A stretch of DNA of 64,000 nt from Hyphomicrobium sp. (GCA_022844105.1 JALHMJ010000001.1:261264-325263); one strand, 5' to 3'. Shown: positions 24,627 to 35,034, counted from the first letter of the stretch. Numbers and translations: made by a program. Notes: generated by a model not told the origin, from the letters alone.

Positions 24627-25331
24627 ATGCCGACATCATCCGTCCGTCGGGCGTCCGCGCATTCGATGCCGGCCGCCAATGTCTCGTCCCAGCTCATGGG
24701 ATCGGACACACGCCGTCGCAGAACCGATGCTCCCATTCTGGTTCCACTCGACCTGTTACGGCCGACGCAGGGCGCCGTCGGCATGCGGGCGGTGGCGGCC
24801 AAGCGGGAGAAAGTCGCGCGGCGCGCCGAGTGCCGTACGCAGATCCAGCGTTATCTGGAGAAGCGCCCCATTCCCGCGGTGCGTGGTCCCGACGACGGCT
24901 ACTACATCATCGATCACCATCACTTGAGCGTGGCGCTGCTGCAGAACGAAGTGACCGAGGCCTTTATACAGGTGATCGGCGATCTGTCGGGGCTGACGCG
25001 CTCGGATTTCTGGCGGCTGATGGCCAAGCGCGGTTGTGTGCATCCGTTCGATCATCATGGCCAGCGCATTGCGCCGTCGGCGCTGCCGGGCGCAATCCGG
25101 CAACTGAAGCGTGATGCGCATCGTGATCTCGCCTGGTCAGTTCGGGAGGCCGGCGGCTTCATGAAGTCGGATCTGCCTTATTCCGAGTTCCGATGGGCGC
25201 AGTTTTTTCGGTCGCGCATTCCGCGAACGTCGGTGCTGCGTGACTTCGAATATGCGCACGACCGCGGCATGATGCTGGCGCGCTCGGAGGCTGCTTCGCA
25301 TCTGCCGGGGTTCGACGGCCTCAGACTATAG
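24627..25331 (+). CDS. ParB-like nuclease-fold protein (ParBc_2)
   Basis: This 234-residue protein has the short ParB-like fold of the ParBc_2/DUF1698-unrelated group: LVPLDLLRPTQGAVGMRAV, VRGPDDGYYIIDHHHLSVAL and FWRLMAKRGCVHPFD. The HHH cluster is typical of this small family, and the C-terminal part has the conserved SDLPYSEFRWAQFFRSRI. There is no helix-turn-helix, so it is not the chromosome-partition ParB. Its role is unknown. It is convergent with queF with eight bases between stops, and its N-terminal 30 residues look disordered. Confidence 0.8.
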   Translation: MPTSSVRRASAHSMPAANVSSQLMGSDTRRRRTDAPILVPLDLLRPTQGAVGMRAVAAKREKVARRAECRTQIQRYLEKRPIPAVRGPDDGYYIIDHHHLSVALLQNEVTEAFIQVIGDLSGLTRSDFWRLMAKRGCVHPFDHHGQRIAPSALPGAIRQLKRDAHRDLAWSVREAGGFMKSDLPYSEFRWAQFFRSRIPRTSVLRDFEYAHDRGMMLARSEAASHLPGFDGLRL

Positions 25332-25339
25332 CGATCGGC

Positions 25340-25801
25340 TCAACCGCGGCCGCGATAGGGCGCGACGCCCTGATCGGGCAGCCAGACGCCCGCTGGCACT
25401 TCACCGCGCTGCCAGAACACGTCAATCGGCATGCCGCCGCGCGGGTACCAGTAGCCGCCGATGCGCAGGAAATGCGGATCGAGCAGGTTTGCGATCCGTC
25501 TGCCGATCGCGACGGTGCAGTCCTCGTGGAAAGCGCCGTGGTTGCGGAATGAGCCAAGGTAGAGTTTCAACGACTTGCTTTCGACGAGCCACTGCTTGGG
25601 CACATAGTCGATCATCAGATGCGCGAAGTCGGGCTGGCCGGTGACCGGGCACAGAGATGTAAATTCCGGTTGCGTAAATCGGGCGACATAGAGCGTATCG
25701 GGATGCGGGTTGGGTACGCGTTCGAGCAGCGCCGCTTCCGGGCTAGCGGGCAACGAGGTCTGCTGACCCAATTGTGTGACGGGCGGGGCCTTGTGTGCCA
25801 T
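25340..25801 (-). CDS. queF: NADPH-dependent 7-cyano-7-deazaguanine reductase
   Basis: QueF reduces preQ0 to preQ1 for queuosine. The 153-residue length fits the short unimodular form. The catalytic Cys is in [13 protein letters not shown], and the conserved [20 protein letters not shown] gives the substrate and NADPH binding residues. Its start is three bases from the end of queD upstream (stop at 25805), so queD-queF are a tight pair. It is part of a cluster with queE, queC and the precursor transporter. Confidence 0.96.
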   Translation of the reverse strand: MAHKAPPVTQLGQQTSLPASPEAALLERVPNPHPDTLYVARFTQPEFTSLCPVTGQPDFAHLMIDYVPKQWLVESKSLKLYLGSFRNHGAFHEDCTVAIGRRIANLLDPHFLRIGGYWYPRGGMPIDVFWQRGEVPAGVWLPDQGVAPYRGRG

Positions 25802-25804
25802 GAT

Positions 25805-26191
25805 CTACTCCGCGGCCCGCCGCAGCGGCGGCTGCGGTCCGTTATAGATGCATCCCTCGTGGCAGCTGTCGCGGTGGATCTCGATTTGCGCGAGGCCCGG
25901 CACCTTGTTGTCGAGCCGATGCCAGATCCACATGGCGATCCGTTCAAGCGTCGGGGCGGCGAGCCCCTCGACCTCGTTCAACATTCGATGATCGAGAGCA
26001 TCCTGACAATCGACAAGGGCTGCCGATAAATCATCAAAGTGAAACACCACGCCGGTTTCGCGATCGGGCTCCCCGTCGATACACACGCGGGCACGAAACG
26101 AATGCCCGTGGATGCGGGAATTCGGATGGCCCGGAGGTGCGGACGGCAGGTAGTGGGCCGCCTCAAAGAGGAAATCGCGGTAGATGCGCAT
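25805..26191 (-). CDS. queD: 6-carboxy-5,6,7,8-tetrahydropterin synthase family protein (QueD-like)
   Basis: QueD makes carboxytetrahydropterin from dihydroneopterin triphosphate. The 128-residue protein starts MRIYRDFLFEAAHYLP and keeps the zinc histidines in HGHSF and the acid-base pair DALDHRMLN. The catalytic Cys of E. coli QueD (Cys27, GHKCGRLHGH) is Asn24 here (GHPNSRIHGH), and the substrate Glu before CTAGC becomes Asp (DSCHEGC). Activity may therefore be altered or need a second QueD elsewhere. The gene is between queE and queF, which supports a queuosine role. Confidence 0.88.
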   Translation of the reverse strand: MRIYRDFLFEAAHYLPSAPPGHPNSRIHGHSFRARVCIDGEPDRETGVVFHFDDLSAALVDCQDALDHRMLNEVEGLAAPTLERIAMWIWHRLDNKVPGLAQIEIHRDSCHEGCIYNGPQPPLRRAAE

Positions 26192-26272
26192 GGGGGAGGG
26201 AATAGGGGGGAAGCAGGGCCCGTGCAAGGGGCGGCGATGTCTCGGGGTTAAGCCGAGGCCGGGCTGGCTGGG

Positions 26273-26902
26273 TTAGGGAATTCCCAGAATTTTATGGGTC
26301 TGGACGGAGAGACGCCAAGGCGGGTTTCTCTTGCAGTAGGAGATCGCTGCGGCCGTGTTTGCCTCACGGTCGGGCCCGTCCATGGGTTGCAGGAAGCGAT
26401 GCTCGAATTCCAGATCGCGGTATTGCTCCGGTTCAATGCCGGCTTGGGGATAGACAAGTTTCAGTTCGTCACCCCACTGCTGGACCAAAGGCTGACCCGC
26501 TTTCGGGCTGACGCAGACCCAGTCGATGTCTTGGGGAACCGCGAGCGTTCCGTTGGTTTCGATGGCGATCTGGAAGCCGCGGGCATGCAGGGCCTCGATC
26601 AGGTCCTGATCGACCTGAAGCATCGGTTCACCGCCGGTCAGAACGATCATGGCCGGACCATGGTTGGCTGTGACGGCCGCGCGGCACGCCTGCGCCAAAG
26701 CATCGGCAGTCGCAAACTTGCCGCCGCCTATGCCGTCCGTGCCGACGAAATCCGTGTCACAGAAGCGGCATTGCGCAGTGGCCCGGTCCACTTCGCGACC
26801 GGACCATAAGTTGCAACCCGCGAAGCGGCAGAACACAGCGGGGGTCCCAGCGTTCGCGCCTTCGCCTTGCAGTGTGTAGAAGATTTCCTTGACCTGATAC
26901 AT
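26273..26902 (-). CDS. queE: 7-carboxy-7-deazaguanine synthase (radical SAM)
   Basis: QueE rearranges carboxytetrahydropterin to 7-carboxy-7-deazaguanine using SAM and a [4Fe-4S] cluster. The 209-residue protein has the cluster motif in the variant form CNLWSGREVDRATAQCRFCD, where the loop between the first and second Cys is long as in QueE. It also has LTGGEPMLQ for SAM binding. It lies upstream of queD with 81 bases between. It is divergent from the transporter gene. Confidence 0.96.
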   Translation of the reverse strand: MYQVKEIFYTLQGEGANAGTPAVFCRFAGCNLWSGREVDRATAQCRFCDTDFVGTDGIGGGKFATADALAQACRAAVTANHGPAMIVLTGGEPMLQVDQDLIEALHARGFQIAIETNGTLAVPQDIDWVCVSPKAGQPLVQQWGDELKLVYPQAGIEPEQYRDLEFEHRFLQPMDGPDREANTAAAISYCKRNPPWRLSVQTHKILGIP

Positions 26903-26952
26903 GGGCCCACACGTAGCTAGCCCGTGGCAGGTGTCAAGATCGGGGGCGAGGC

Positions 26953-27660
26953 ATGCCGAACGCGGAGCGGACTTACAAGTATTTCGACCTCGTCATGGTG
27001 GCCTTCGTGGTCGTGCTGGTCTGTTCGAACCTGATCGGGCCCGCGAAGGCGGCTCAGATCGACCTGCCGCTCATTGGTGCGGTGACCTTCGGCGCCGGAG
27101 TCTTGTTCTTTCCGATTTCATACATTTTCGGCGACATCCTGACGGAAGTGTATGGGTATGCGCGGGCCCGGCGCGTCATTTGGACGGGGTTTGCTGCGCT
27201 GATTTTTGCAGCCGTCATGGCCGCCGTCGTTGTGGCACTGCCGCCGGCGCCGACGTGGGAAAACCAGAAGGTCTATGAGATCGCGTTCGGCAATACGTGG
27301 CGCATCGCGGGGGCGTCCATGATCGCCTACTTCTGTGGCGAATTCGTCAACTCGTTCGTGCTGGCAAAAATGAAGGTGGCGACGAAGGGCGCTTATATGC
27401 GCACACGCTTTGTTGCCTCGACGGTCGCAGGCGAAGCGGTCGACAGCGCCATTTTCTATCCGCTCGCCTTCTGGAATTCCGGCATCATGCCCAACGATCT
27501 CGTGCTGACGCTTGTCGTCTCGCAATTCGTAGCCAAGACGCTCGTTGAAGTCGCGTTTCTGCCGGTCACAACCCGCATCGTGACGGCGTTGAAAAAAGCC
27601 GAGCAGGAGGACCATTACGACCGTGACACGGACTTCAATCCATTCACGCTGAAGGAGTGA
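26953..27660 (+). CDS. Queuosine precursor transporter (YhhQ/QueT type)
   Basis: This 235-residue inner-membrane protein with six to seven helices belongs to the VUT/YhhQ family. It shows the conserved KAAQIDLPLIGAVTFGAGVLFFPISYIFGDILTEVYGY region and the FVASTVAGEAVDSAIFYP motif near helix 5. E. coli YhhQ imports preQ0/preQ1, so this is consistent with the surrounding synthesis genes and would allow salvage. It is divergent from queE. The following 349 bases hold no supported gene. Confidence 0.9.
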   Translation: MPNAERTYKYFDLVMVAFVVVLVCSNLIGPAKAAQIDLPLIGAVTFGAGVLFFPISYIFGDILTEVYGYARARRVIWTGFAALIFAAVMAAVVVALPPAPTWENQKVYEIAFGNTWRIAGASMIAYFCGEFVNSFVLAKMKVATKGAYMRTRFVASTVAGEAVDSAIFYPLAFWNSGIMPNDLVLTLVVSQFVAKTLVEVAFLPVTTRIVTALKKAEQEDHYDRDTDFNPFTLKE

Positions 27661-28009
27661 GGGCCGCCGCGCTTGTCGATCAGTTCAAAGGCGGTGCGAA
27701 TGCCGGCGTGCCGTTCGGGCAGATGTCCGTTGATTGGACAGAGCGTCGCTAGAACCGCAAGAGCGGCAACGATGTGAACGAGGTGGCGGGCGGATGATTG
27801 AAAATTGATATACATGGCACACAGTCACGAATGGGATGAGCGCTTTGTCGGTCATCGCGTGCCGTTCGTCTGTTCCGCCGGGCACAGCGGGCTCGGTTAG
27901 CGTTCAATTTACCAAACCTATTGGGCATTTGACTAACCGCGAAGAGCGTATGTTGACCCGCAATCCACAGAGGGGTCGCTGCCGGGAGGCGGGCGATGAG
28001 CGGGGGCAT
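27661..28009. other. Spacer between queuosine transporter and next gene
   Basis: No gene is supported here. A 66-codon minus-strand frame (27615-27815) with a hydrophobic start overlaps the transporter end and has no recognised family or good ribosome site; it was left out. No clear terminator or palindrome was seen. Confidence 0.4.
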
Positions 28010-28849
28010 ATGCGCGCGATCAGATCAGTTTGCGTTGGCGGCATCGTTGCCATGTTGGCGGTCGTTCTCCACGTGCAGGAAGCTGCCGCGAAGCCACGCT
28101 TGCGCATGATGGAAACATTCTCTTCGACATCAAAACCGCACGATTCGCCGCACGCAAGGACAGACGAGGATGCTGCGGAGAAACTGCCGCTCGACCACAG
28201 CGATGCCGATTCTGATGCGCCTATCGTGCGGCCGTTAACCGTCGATTTACCCAGCTTCGGCGGCAAGGTCACGCCGCCGGAGGTTGTCAAGGTTATGGAC
28301 TTGCCGGATGCGCCCGAGTTTCAGCGCGAGGATGGCGGCTACGTAGATCTGGGTTGGCATTTCATCGGCAGGTCGGGGGGCGAATGGGTGGGCTTCATCG
28401 GCTCGACTACCGAATATCTGACAGTCTCGCCCGAGCAGCTTGCTGCCATCATGTTGGCGGCGAATATCACACGGCTGCCTGATGTTCCGGTCCGCTTGAG
28501 CGGCCGAACTAAATCGACGTCGCAGGGTTCGGATCGAGGCTGGGGCACGATCGGCCTGGTGAGCACCATCGTGTCGGTGATCGCGGCTTTTATGTTGATC
28601 CGCTATTTGCAATGGAAAGCGGCGATGGGCGCGGCATTCCTAATTCGTCGTCTCTTGCAATGGTTCCGCGATCCATCGGGCGCCTCATGGACCGCTGTGG
28701 CGGAACGTCATGTGGCCGTCACTGCGGCCGGTCTTAAGGCAAAGGCATCGTCGCGCCCCGCCGCGCCGTCTCGGGCACAGCGACCGGCAGTTGTCCGATC
28801 ATCAACAGTGGTGAAGGGGTCTGCGTCCATTTTCGGTAGCCGCGCATAG
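28010..28849 (+). CDS. Uncharacterised protein with signal peptide and one membrane helix
   Basis: Started at MRAIRSVCVGGIVAML, the product has 279 residues: a signal peptide ending near EAAAKP, an acidic linker rich in Asp/Ser, a middle region of about 100 residues (LPSFGGKVTPPEVVKVMDLPDAP...DLGWHFIGRSGGEWVGFIGS), a membrane helix (TIGLVSTIVSVIAAFMLI), then a basic, alanine/proline-rich cytoplasmic tail. No family was recognised. Earlier in-frame starts at 27836 and 27950 look unlikely. It sits inside the queuosine cluster but is not obviously linked to it. Confidence 0.6.
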   Translation: MRAIRSVCVGGIVAMLAVVLHVQEAAAKPRLRMMETFSSTSKPHDSPHARTDEDAAEKLPLDHSDADSDAPIVRPLTVDLPSFGGKVTPPEVVKVMDLPDAPEFQREDGGYVDLGWHFIGRSGGEWVGFIGSTTEYLTVSPEQLAAIMLAANITRLPDVPVRLSGRTKSTSQGSDRGWGTIGLVSTIVSVIAAFMLIRYLQWKAAMGAAFLIRRLLQWFRDPSGASWTAVAERHVAVTAAGLKAKASSRPAAPSRAQRPAVVRSSTVVKGSASIFGSRA

Positions 28850-28856
28850 ATCGGCT

Positions 28857-31043
<2,187 letters not shown>

Positions 31044-31201
31044 TTTTACCGCGGCGGGCAAAATCAGGGTTGCAAGGACGCCAGCCCGAAAATCGTACGG
31101 GGCTTTACTTCGCTTTAAGTGGTGGCGCGTTAGAACGGTCTCGTTCCCGGTTTGATAGTTCCTGCGTCACCACGAACAGCCAGAAGTGTTGCGTACATCC
31201 C

Positions 31202-31504
31202 ATGTATGATTGGCGATCGAGGGTCCGACAGGTTCTTGTGCTGCTTACGAGCCTGTGCGCGACGGCCTACTTCACCCATCACGCAATCCACGGACGGCAT
31301 GGTCTCGAGGCGCGCTCGGCATTGATCGAGCGGGCGGATCTCCTTGAATTCGAGATCCGGAGTCTCGAGACCGTGCGCTCCCGTCTGCGCCACGATGTGG
31401 CTCTTCTGACGAGAAACCAACCCGACTCCGACTTCATTGAAGAAATTGCGCGCGATGTCCTGGGCTATGTTCATCCCGACGACCGCGTGATCGTCACCCG
31501 CTGA
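31202..31504 (+). CDS. ftsB: Septum formation initiator (FtsB/DivIC family)
   Basis: FtsB is a bitopic division protein that acts with FtsL and FtsQ in septum formation. The 100-residue product has one membrane helix (VRQVLVLLTSLCATAYFTHHAI) and a coiled coil (LIERADLLEFEIRSLETVRSRLRHDVALL), ending with the family-like IARDVLGYVHPDDRVIV. The ORF-track start is 44 codons upstream; the ATG at 31202 matches the family. Position between eno and an E1-alpha-type gene is as in many Alphaproteobacteria. Confidence 0.88.
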   Translation: MYDWRSRVRQVLVLLTSLCATAYFTHHAIHGRHGLEARSALIERADLLEFEIRSLETVRSRLRHDVALLTRNQPDSDFIEEIARDVLGYVHPDDRVIVTR

Positions 31505-31512
31505 CGGGCCGC

Positions 31513-31740
31513 CTACTGCCCGTGCCGGAAAACGATGGCCCAGATGTATGCGGGAAGCCGCCCGCTCTTGCTTTCGACGCCGAGGCGGCGCGCGAGTTCG
31601 TAGCCGCGCTGTTCGACCTCCTGCACGGCACTGTCGCTATCGCGTCCATCGACCGAAAGCGGGGTGTGAGGCGTCGCTACCGCAAGGTAATCCTGGAGGG
31701 TCACATTCGCGGTGGGGTTGGTTCGTACGAGATCGTCCAT
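31513..31740 (-). CDS. Small uncharacterised protein
   Basis: A 75-residue minus-strand product (MDDLVRTNPTANVTLQDYLAVATPHTPL...) ends KSGRLPAYIWAIVFRHGQ. Composition is protein-like, but no family is known to me and the opposite strand also has an open frame. The upstream ribosome site is weak. It lies convergent to ftsB, eight bases from its stop. It is kept as a likely but unproven small gene. Confidence 0.45.
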   Translation of the reverse strand: MDDLVRTNPTANVTLQDYLAVATPHTPLSVDGRDSDSAVQEVEQRGYELARRLGVESKSGRLPAYIWAIVFRHGQ

Positions 31741-31956
31741 TGCATGGGCCCTAGATCTTGACAAAGAAGGTCAGCGTGGCAATGGGGCGATGAGAAGGCA
31801 CTCCGACGTCCCCCTATGCTATTGGCCGAGTTTTTCTGTTGAAATCGGACATACGACAGTAGCGTGGGGGTGGGTTGCGATCCGCGGCGGCCTGCCGCAG
31901 TATCTATGGGCGGCTGAGATGACAAAGCCGCGGGGTAGGGGACGACACTCACCGTG

Positions 31957-32793
31957 ATGACTGTCACTCGCCAAGTTTCACTTGCGCCAGCGCCGGCCGA
32001 GACTCTTCGTGCCCTTTTTCTAGCGATGTCGCGAATGCGCCGCCTGGAAGAGAAGGCGGGCATGATGTACGCGCTAGGAACCCTTGGCGCGCCATTGCCA
32101 CTCGGGATCGGCCAGGAAGGCGCGATTGCCGCGCTCGCGGCCGCTACGACGCCGGACGATTGCGTGGTCGCGCTCGATGCGGGAGCGGGCTTGGCCCTGG
32201 CTTTGGGTGCGACCCCTGGCGAGATATTTCAGCGCTTACGGTCTTGCGAAGATGACAATGTCGATCGCTCGGCCGTCCTGCGGCTTCCGGGCGAGCCGCC
32301 ACGGCGTCTGGACGTTGCGACGGCCGTGATGACCGCTGCGGCCAGCGGAGCGGGCGTCGTACTGGCGGGGCAGCATGCCGCGCCGCTGATGGCCGCCGCG
32401 GCCGAACTTGCCAATGTCATTCTGGCGGTCGTTATTGCGCCAGCCGATCGCCGGCCGCCGGTGTGGCCTCAATCTCAAGATTTTTTACTGCGCGAATGCG
32501 ACGGCGCCGATGTTGTTGGTGTCAACGTTGCCCTTGTTGCTGCGCGGGAGGGTCATGGCCTCGGCGCCCACCGGATCGGGCTAGCCGTGTTGACGCCGCC
32601 GTACGTGGGGCACGCGCGGACAGAAGGTCAGCGAGCAACCGTGCGGCAGGATCGTCCCGATCCACTTGCGCGATGCCGGCGCTACCTGATCGACGCCGGG
32701 GTAACGGAGGCTGAAATCTTGGCCATCGAGGCATCGGCGCGGGACGAGATGGCGATAGCTGCCCGTGCTGTCGCGCTCGCATGTGCGGAATGA
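31957..32793 (+). CDS. Degenerate pyruvate dehydrogenase E1-alpha-like protein
   Basis: The 278-residue protein resembles E1-alpha of 2-oxo acid dehydrogenases at both ends: LFLAMSRMRRLEEKAGMMYALGTLGAPLPLGIGQEGAIAAL at the start, and GHARTEGQ... DPLARCRRYLIDAGVTEAEILAIEASARDEM near the end. The thiamine-diphosphate motif (GDG...NN) is lost: the region reads LAGQHAAPLMAAAAELANVILAVVIAPADRR. About 60-80 residues of the normal core are missing. It occupies the place of pdhA after eno-ftsB, but no pdhB or pdhC follows. It is probably a pseudo-enzyme or relic that is still open. The start may be GTG three bases earlier. Confidence 0.75.
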   Translation: MTVTRQVSLAPAPAETLRALFLAMSRMRRLEEKAGMMYALGTLGAPLPLGIGQEGAIAALAAATTPDDCVVALDAGAGLALALGATPGEIFQRLRSCEDDNVDRSAVLRLPGEPPRRLDVATAVMTAAASGAGVVLAGQHAAPLMAAAAELANVILAVVIAPADRRPPVWPQSQDFLLRECDGADVVGVNVALVAAREGHGLGAHRIGLAVLTPPYVGHARTEGQRATVRQDRPDPLARCRRYLIDAGVTEAEILAIEASARDEMAIAARAVALACAE

Positions 32794-33074
32794 GCGCTGG
32801 TCAGGCGCCAAAGGCGAATCGCCGGGGCCGGCTCGTCGCCCGCCCGTCGGGTGGGCCGTACTTTCGACAGAAATGGTCTTACACCCCGCTGATCGTCATC
32901 GGCCATCGGGGGCAGGTCGGCCTCAACTGGAGGCATCCGGGAGCACCGGTCGCCTTCGCCCTATACGTCTTGGCCCTGCCACTCATCGTTTTGGCAAATC
33001 TGGGCGACCGAGCACATCGAACCTGGATTTCGCGGAACGAGCGGGCCGCATTCAAACGGCGTGGGCTTTTGTGA
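32790..33074 (+). CDS. Small membrane protein overlapping the E1-alpha-like gene
   Basis: The 94-residue product starts within the stop of the preceding gene (ATGA overlap), suggesting translational coupling. It has a basic N-terminus (NRRGRLVARPSGGPYFRQKWSY) and one hydrophobic helix (VAFALYVLALPLIVLANLG). No family was recognised. It may be translated only in concert with the E1-alpha-like gene. Confidence is moderate because it is short and unknown. Confidence 0.5.
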   Translation: MSAGQAPKANRRGRLVARPSGGPYFRQKWSYTPLIVIGHRGQVGLNWRHPGAPVAFALYVLALPLIVLANLGDRAHRTWISRNERAAFKRRGLL

Positions 33075-33234
33075 TGTCGAACCGTGGCGGAATGGCCGCG
33101 CATCCACAGATTCGGCGCCATTGATCGCGTTCTTCAACCGCTCAAACGGTTGCCTCGGCTATCTCTCGTGTCATCGACGGTCCTAGAAATCAGTCGTGAA
33201 GAATCGCGACTCAGCGCGACCGAGGGAAATCGCT

Positions 33235-33687
33235 ATGACCAACAATTGCTTGAAATTTGCGCTTGCGGCCCTGGGGGCCTTAACCGTCTCCGGATGCGCT
33301 GATGGTACGAACGGCTTGCTGTCCACGGCCACGATCGGTTCGGGACCGACCACCACAGCTGCGAAATTCGATCCGGCGTGCGTTGCGCTGTCGTCGCGCA
33401 TCGATGCGTTGCGCAAGGATGGTGTCGTCGATCGGGTCGAGAAAGCCGCAGCCGGAACCGGTAAGTCTGTGACCGTCAAGCGTGAATCCCTGGTCAAGAT
33501 CACGGAACTCGATAAAGCCAACGCTGAGTTCCAACGCAAGTGTTCCGTGCCACTGCCGGCCTCCGCGGCTGCACCAGTTGCTCCCGCAGCGGCCAAGCCG
33601 GCGGTGAGCAGTGCTTCTCCGGCAGCGACGGCCACGAAGTCGGCTTCTGTTGCGGCGGCGCCTGCAACGACAGCGAAAGCTCCGTAA
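33235..33687 (+). CDS. Small lipoprotein, paralogue of the next gene
   Basis: The 150-residue protein has a lipoprotein signal (MTNNCLKFALAALGALTVSGC, lipobox LTVSGC), a central segment CVALSSRIDALRKDGVVDRVEKAAAG...ANAEFQRKC and a disordered alanine/proline/threonine tail. The central segment aligns with the following lipoprotein, with two framing cysteines 53 residues apart here and 50 there. No database family was recognised. It is likely anchored in the outer membrane or periplasm. The start at 33235 is preferred to 33196. Confidence 0.7.
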   Translation: MTNNCLKFALAALGALTVSGCADGTNGLLSTATIGSGPTTTAAKFDPACVALSSRIDALRKDGVVDRVEKAAAGTGKSVTVKRESLVKITELDKANAEFQRKCSVPLPASAAAPVAPAAAKPAVSSASPAATATKSASVAAAPATTAKAP

Positions 33688-33909
33688 ACGGGGCTCTGCC
33701 TTCATTCGCTCACGATGACTTGTTTCACTCTTGATGAGCTTGGGTGTGACTGCAGCAATGAGGTCACTATGCGTTCTTGCTATGGGACCTGGGGGTTGCG
33801 GTGCGGGGACGCGTGTGTGAGACACGCATAAGATGGTCGCGCGGGGCGGCAGACGAGGACGGTCGTGGTAACGCTGAAGGTCGGACCACGGCGAGAGGGG
33901 CTGAGGGCG

Positions 33910-34221
33910 ATGGTGTCGTACGAAGTGGTGAGCGCAGGCCGACGCGCGCGCGCAATCGTGGCTGCATGTCTGACCATCTCGGTTGCGGCTTGTGCGGGCG
34001 GCGGTGGTGGCTATGGCGACCCCGGTGCGCGGTCCCTGCCTCCCGGCGAGACATGCCAGTCTTTGCGCGGCCAGCTCGATCGACTTCTTGCCAAGGGCGT
34101 GCAGCCGAAAGTCGAGGCGCTGAGCGCGGGGCGGGCGCTTTCGGCGCGCGATAAGGCCGATGCAGAGTCCTACAATCGCATTCTCAATCAATACCTTGGC
34201 GCACGCTGTCACGTCGCTTAA
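33910..34221 (+). CDS. Small lipoprotein, paralogue of the previous gene
   Basis: The 103-residue product has a lipobox (LTISVAAC) after a basic start and a short glycine-rich linker (GGGGGYGDPG). The domain CQSLRGQLDRLLAKGVQPKVEALSAGRALSARDKADAESYNRILNQYLGARC matches the preceding lipoprotein in cysteine spacing, in the GVxxxVE motif and in helical pattern. It lacks the Pro/Ala tail. The ATG at 33910 is preferred; a GTG at 33865 would add a basic stretch before the signal. The following gene encodes a GlsB-type protein 22 bases away. Confidence 0.7.
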   Translation: MVSYEVVSAGRRARAIVAACLTISVAACAGGGGGYGDPGARSLPPGETCQSLRGQLDRLLAKGVQPKVEALSAGRALSARDKADAESYNRILNQYLGARCHVA

Positions 34222-34243
34222 TCCAGCCCCATAGGTTGTCCGA

Positions 34244-34519
34244 ATGGAACAGGCCATTACCGCGTTGCAGAATCCGTGGGTGGTGATGCTCATCAACGGC
34301 CTTATCGCGGGGTGGCTGGCGGGTCTCCTGCTCGGGGGCGGTGGTTTGATCCGCAACTTGTTGGTCGGTATCATCGGCGCCATTCTTGCCGGCGTATTGA
34401 TCAAGGCTGGTCTGTTGATCTTGCCGTTCACCACCGGATTTGCGCTCGGGGATCAGATCGTCGTTTCGACCGTTGGCGCAATCATCGTTGTTATCATTGC
34501 GCGCATCATCGCTCGTTGA
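34244..34519 (+). CDS. GlsB/YeaQ/YmgE family stress-response membrane protein
   Basis: A 91-residue hydrophobic protein with three membrane segments and glycine-rich turns: INGLIAGWLAGLLLGGGGLIRNLLVGIIGAILAGVLI and a final IVVSTVGAIIVVIIARIIAR. This is the transglycosylase-associated / GlsB family, often induced by stress. The biochemical role is not known. The gene is closely spaced between the small lipoprotein gene and a Coq10-like gene, so one transcript is possible. Confidence 0.9.
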   Translation: MEQAITALQNPWVVMLINGLIAGWLAGLLLGGGGLIRNLLVGIIGAILAGVLIKAGLLILPFTTGFALGDQIVVSTVGAIIVVIIARIIAR

Positions 34520-34551
34520 GGGTGCATGCGCGCTCAAACAGGTTGCTTTTG

Positions 34552-35034
34552 GTGCCGCGCTTCAATTCTCTCCGCTCCGTTCCGTTCTCGGCCGATGAGA
34601 TGTTTGCACTCGTGGCGGACGTGGACAAATATCCTCTGTTCGTGCCGTTGTGCGAGAGCCTGATCGTGCATAGCCGTGAGACGGCGCCCGATGGTACCGG
34701 CTCGATCACGGCCACGATGGGGATTGGCTACAAGGCGATCAGGGAAGAATTTACGACCCACGTCGCGCTCGATCCGGCCGCGCGGGCGATTGTCGTCCGG
34801 CATAAAAATGGTCCCTTTCGCCGACTTGAGAATGTCTGGGGCTTCACCCCGCAGGGCGAGCAAAGTTGCGATGTGCATTTTGCGATCGACTATGAATTCA
34901 GCTCGCCCCTGCTGGCGGTGATCATGGGGGCTGTTTTCGACAAAGCCTTCCGGCGGTTTGCCGAGGCTTTTGAAGAGCGCGCCACGGTGGTCTATGGACG
35001 CCGCGCCATCGCTGCACCCCAAGCACTGATCTGA
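34552..35034 (+). CDS. Coq10/RatA-like START-domain (SRPBCC) protein
   Basis: The 160-residue protein belongs to the Coq10/RatA group: MPRFNSLRSVPFSADEMFALVADVDKYPLFVPLCESLIV and FRRLENVWGFTP...VHFAIDYEFSSPLLAVIMGAVFD. Members bind ubiquinone-like lipids and help respiratory electron transfer; the RatA toxin name comes from E. coli. The GTG at 34552 matches the family start PRFNSxR; the track ORF runs far upstream through the previous gene. Two TTG codons just before are less likely. Confidence 0.88.
   Translation: MPRFNSLRSVPFSADEMFALVADVDKYPLFVPLCESLIVHSRETAPDGTGSITATMGIGYKAIREEFTTHVALDPAARAIVVRHKNGPFRRLENVWGFTPQGEQSCDVHFAIDYEFSSPLLAVIMGAVFDKAFRRFAEAFEERATVVYGRRAIAAPQALI

Noticed and set aside
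27615-27815. Minus-strand 66-codon frame with hydrophobic start
   Set aside because: It overlaps the end of the queuosine transporter, lacks a good ribosome site and matches no family known to me.
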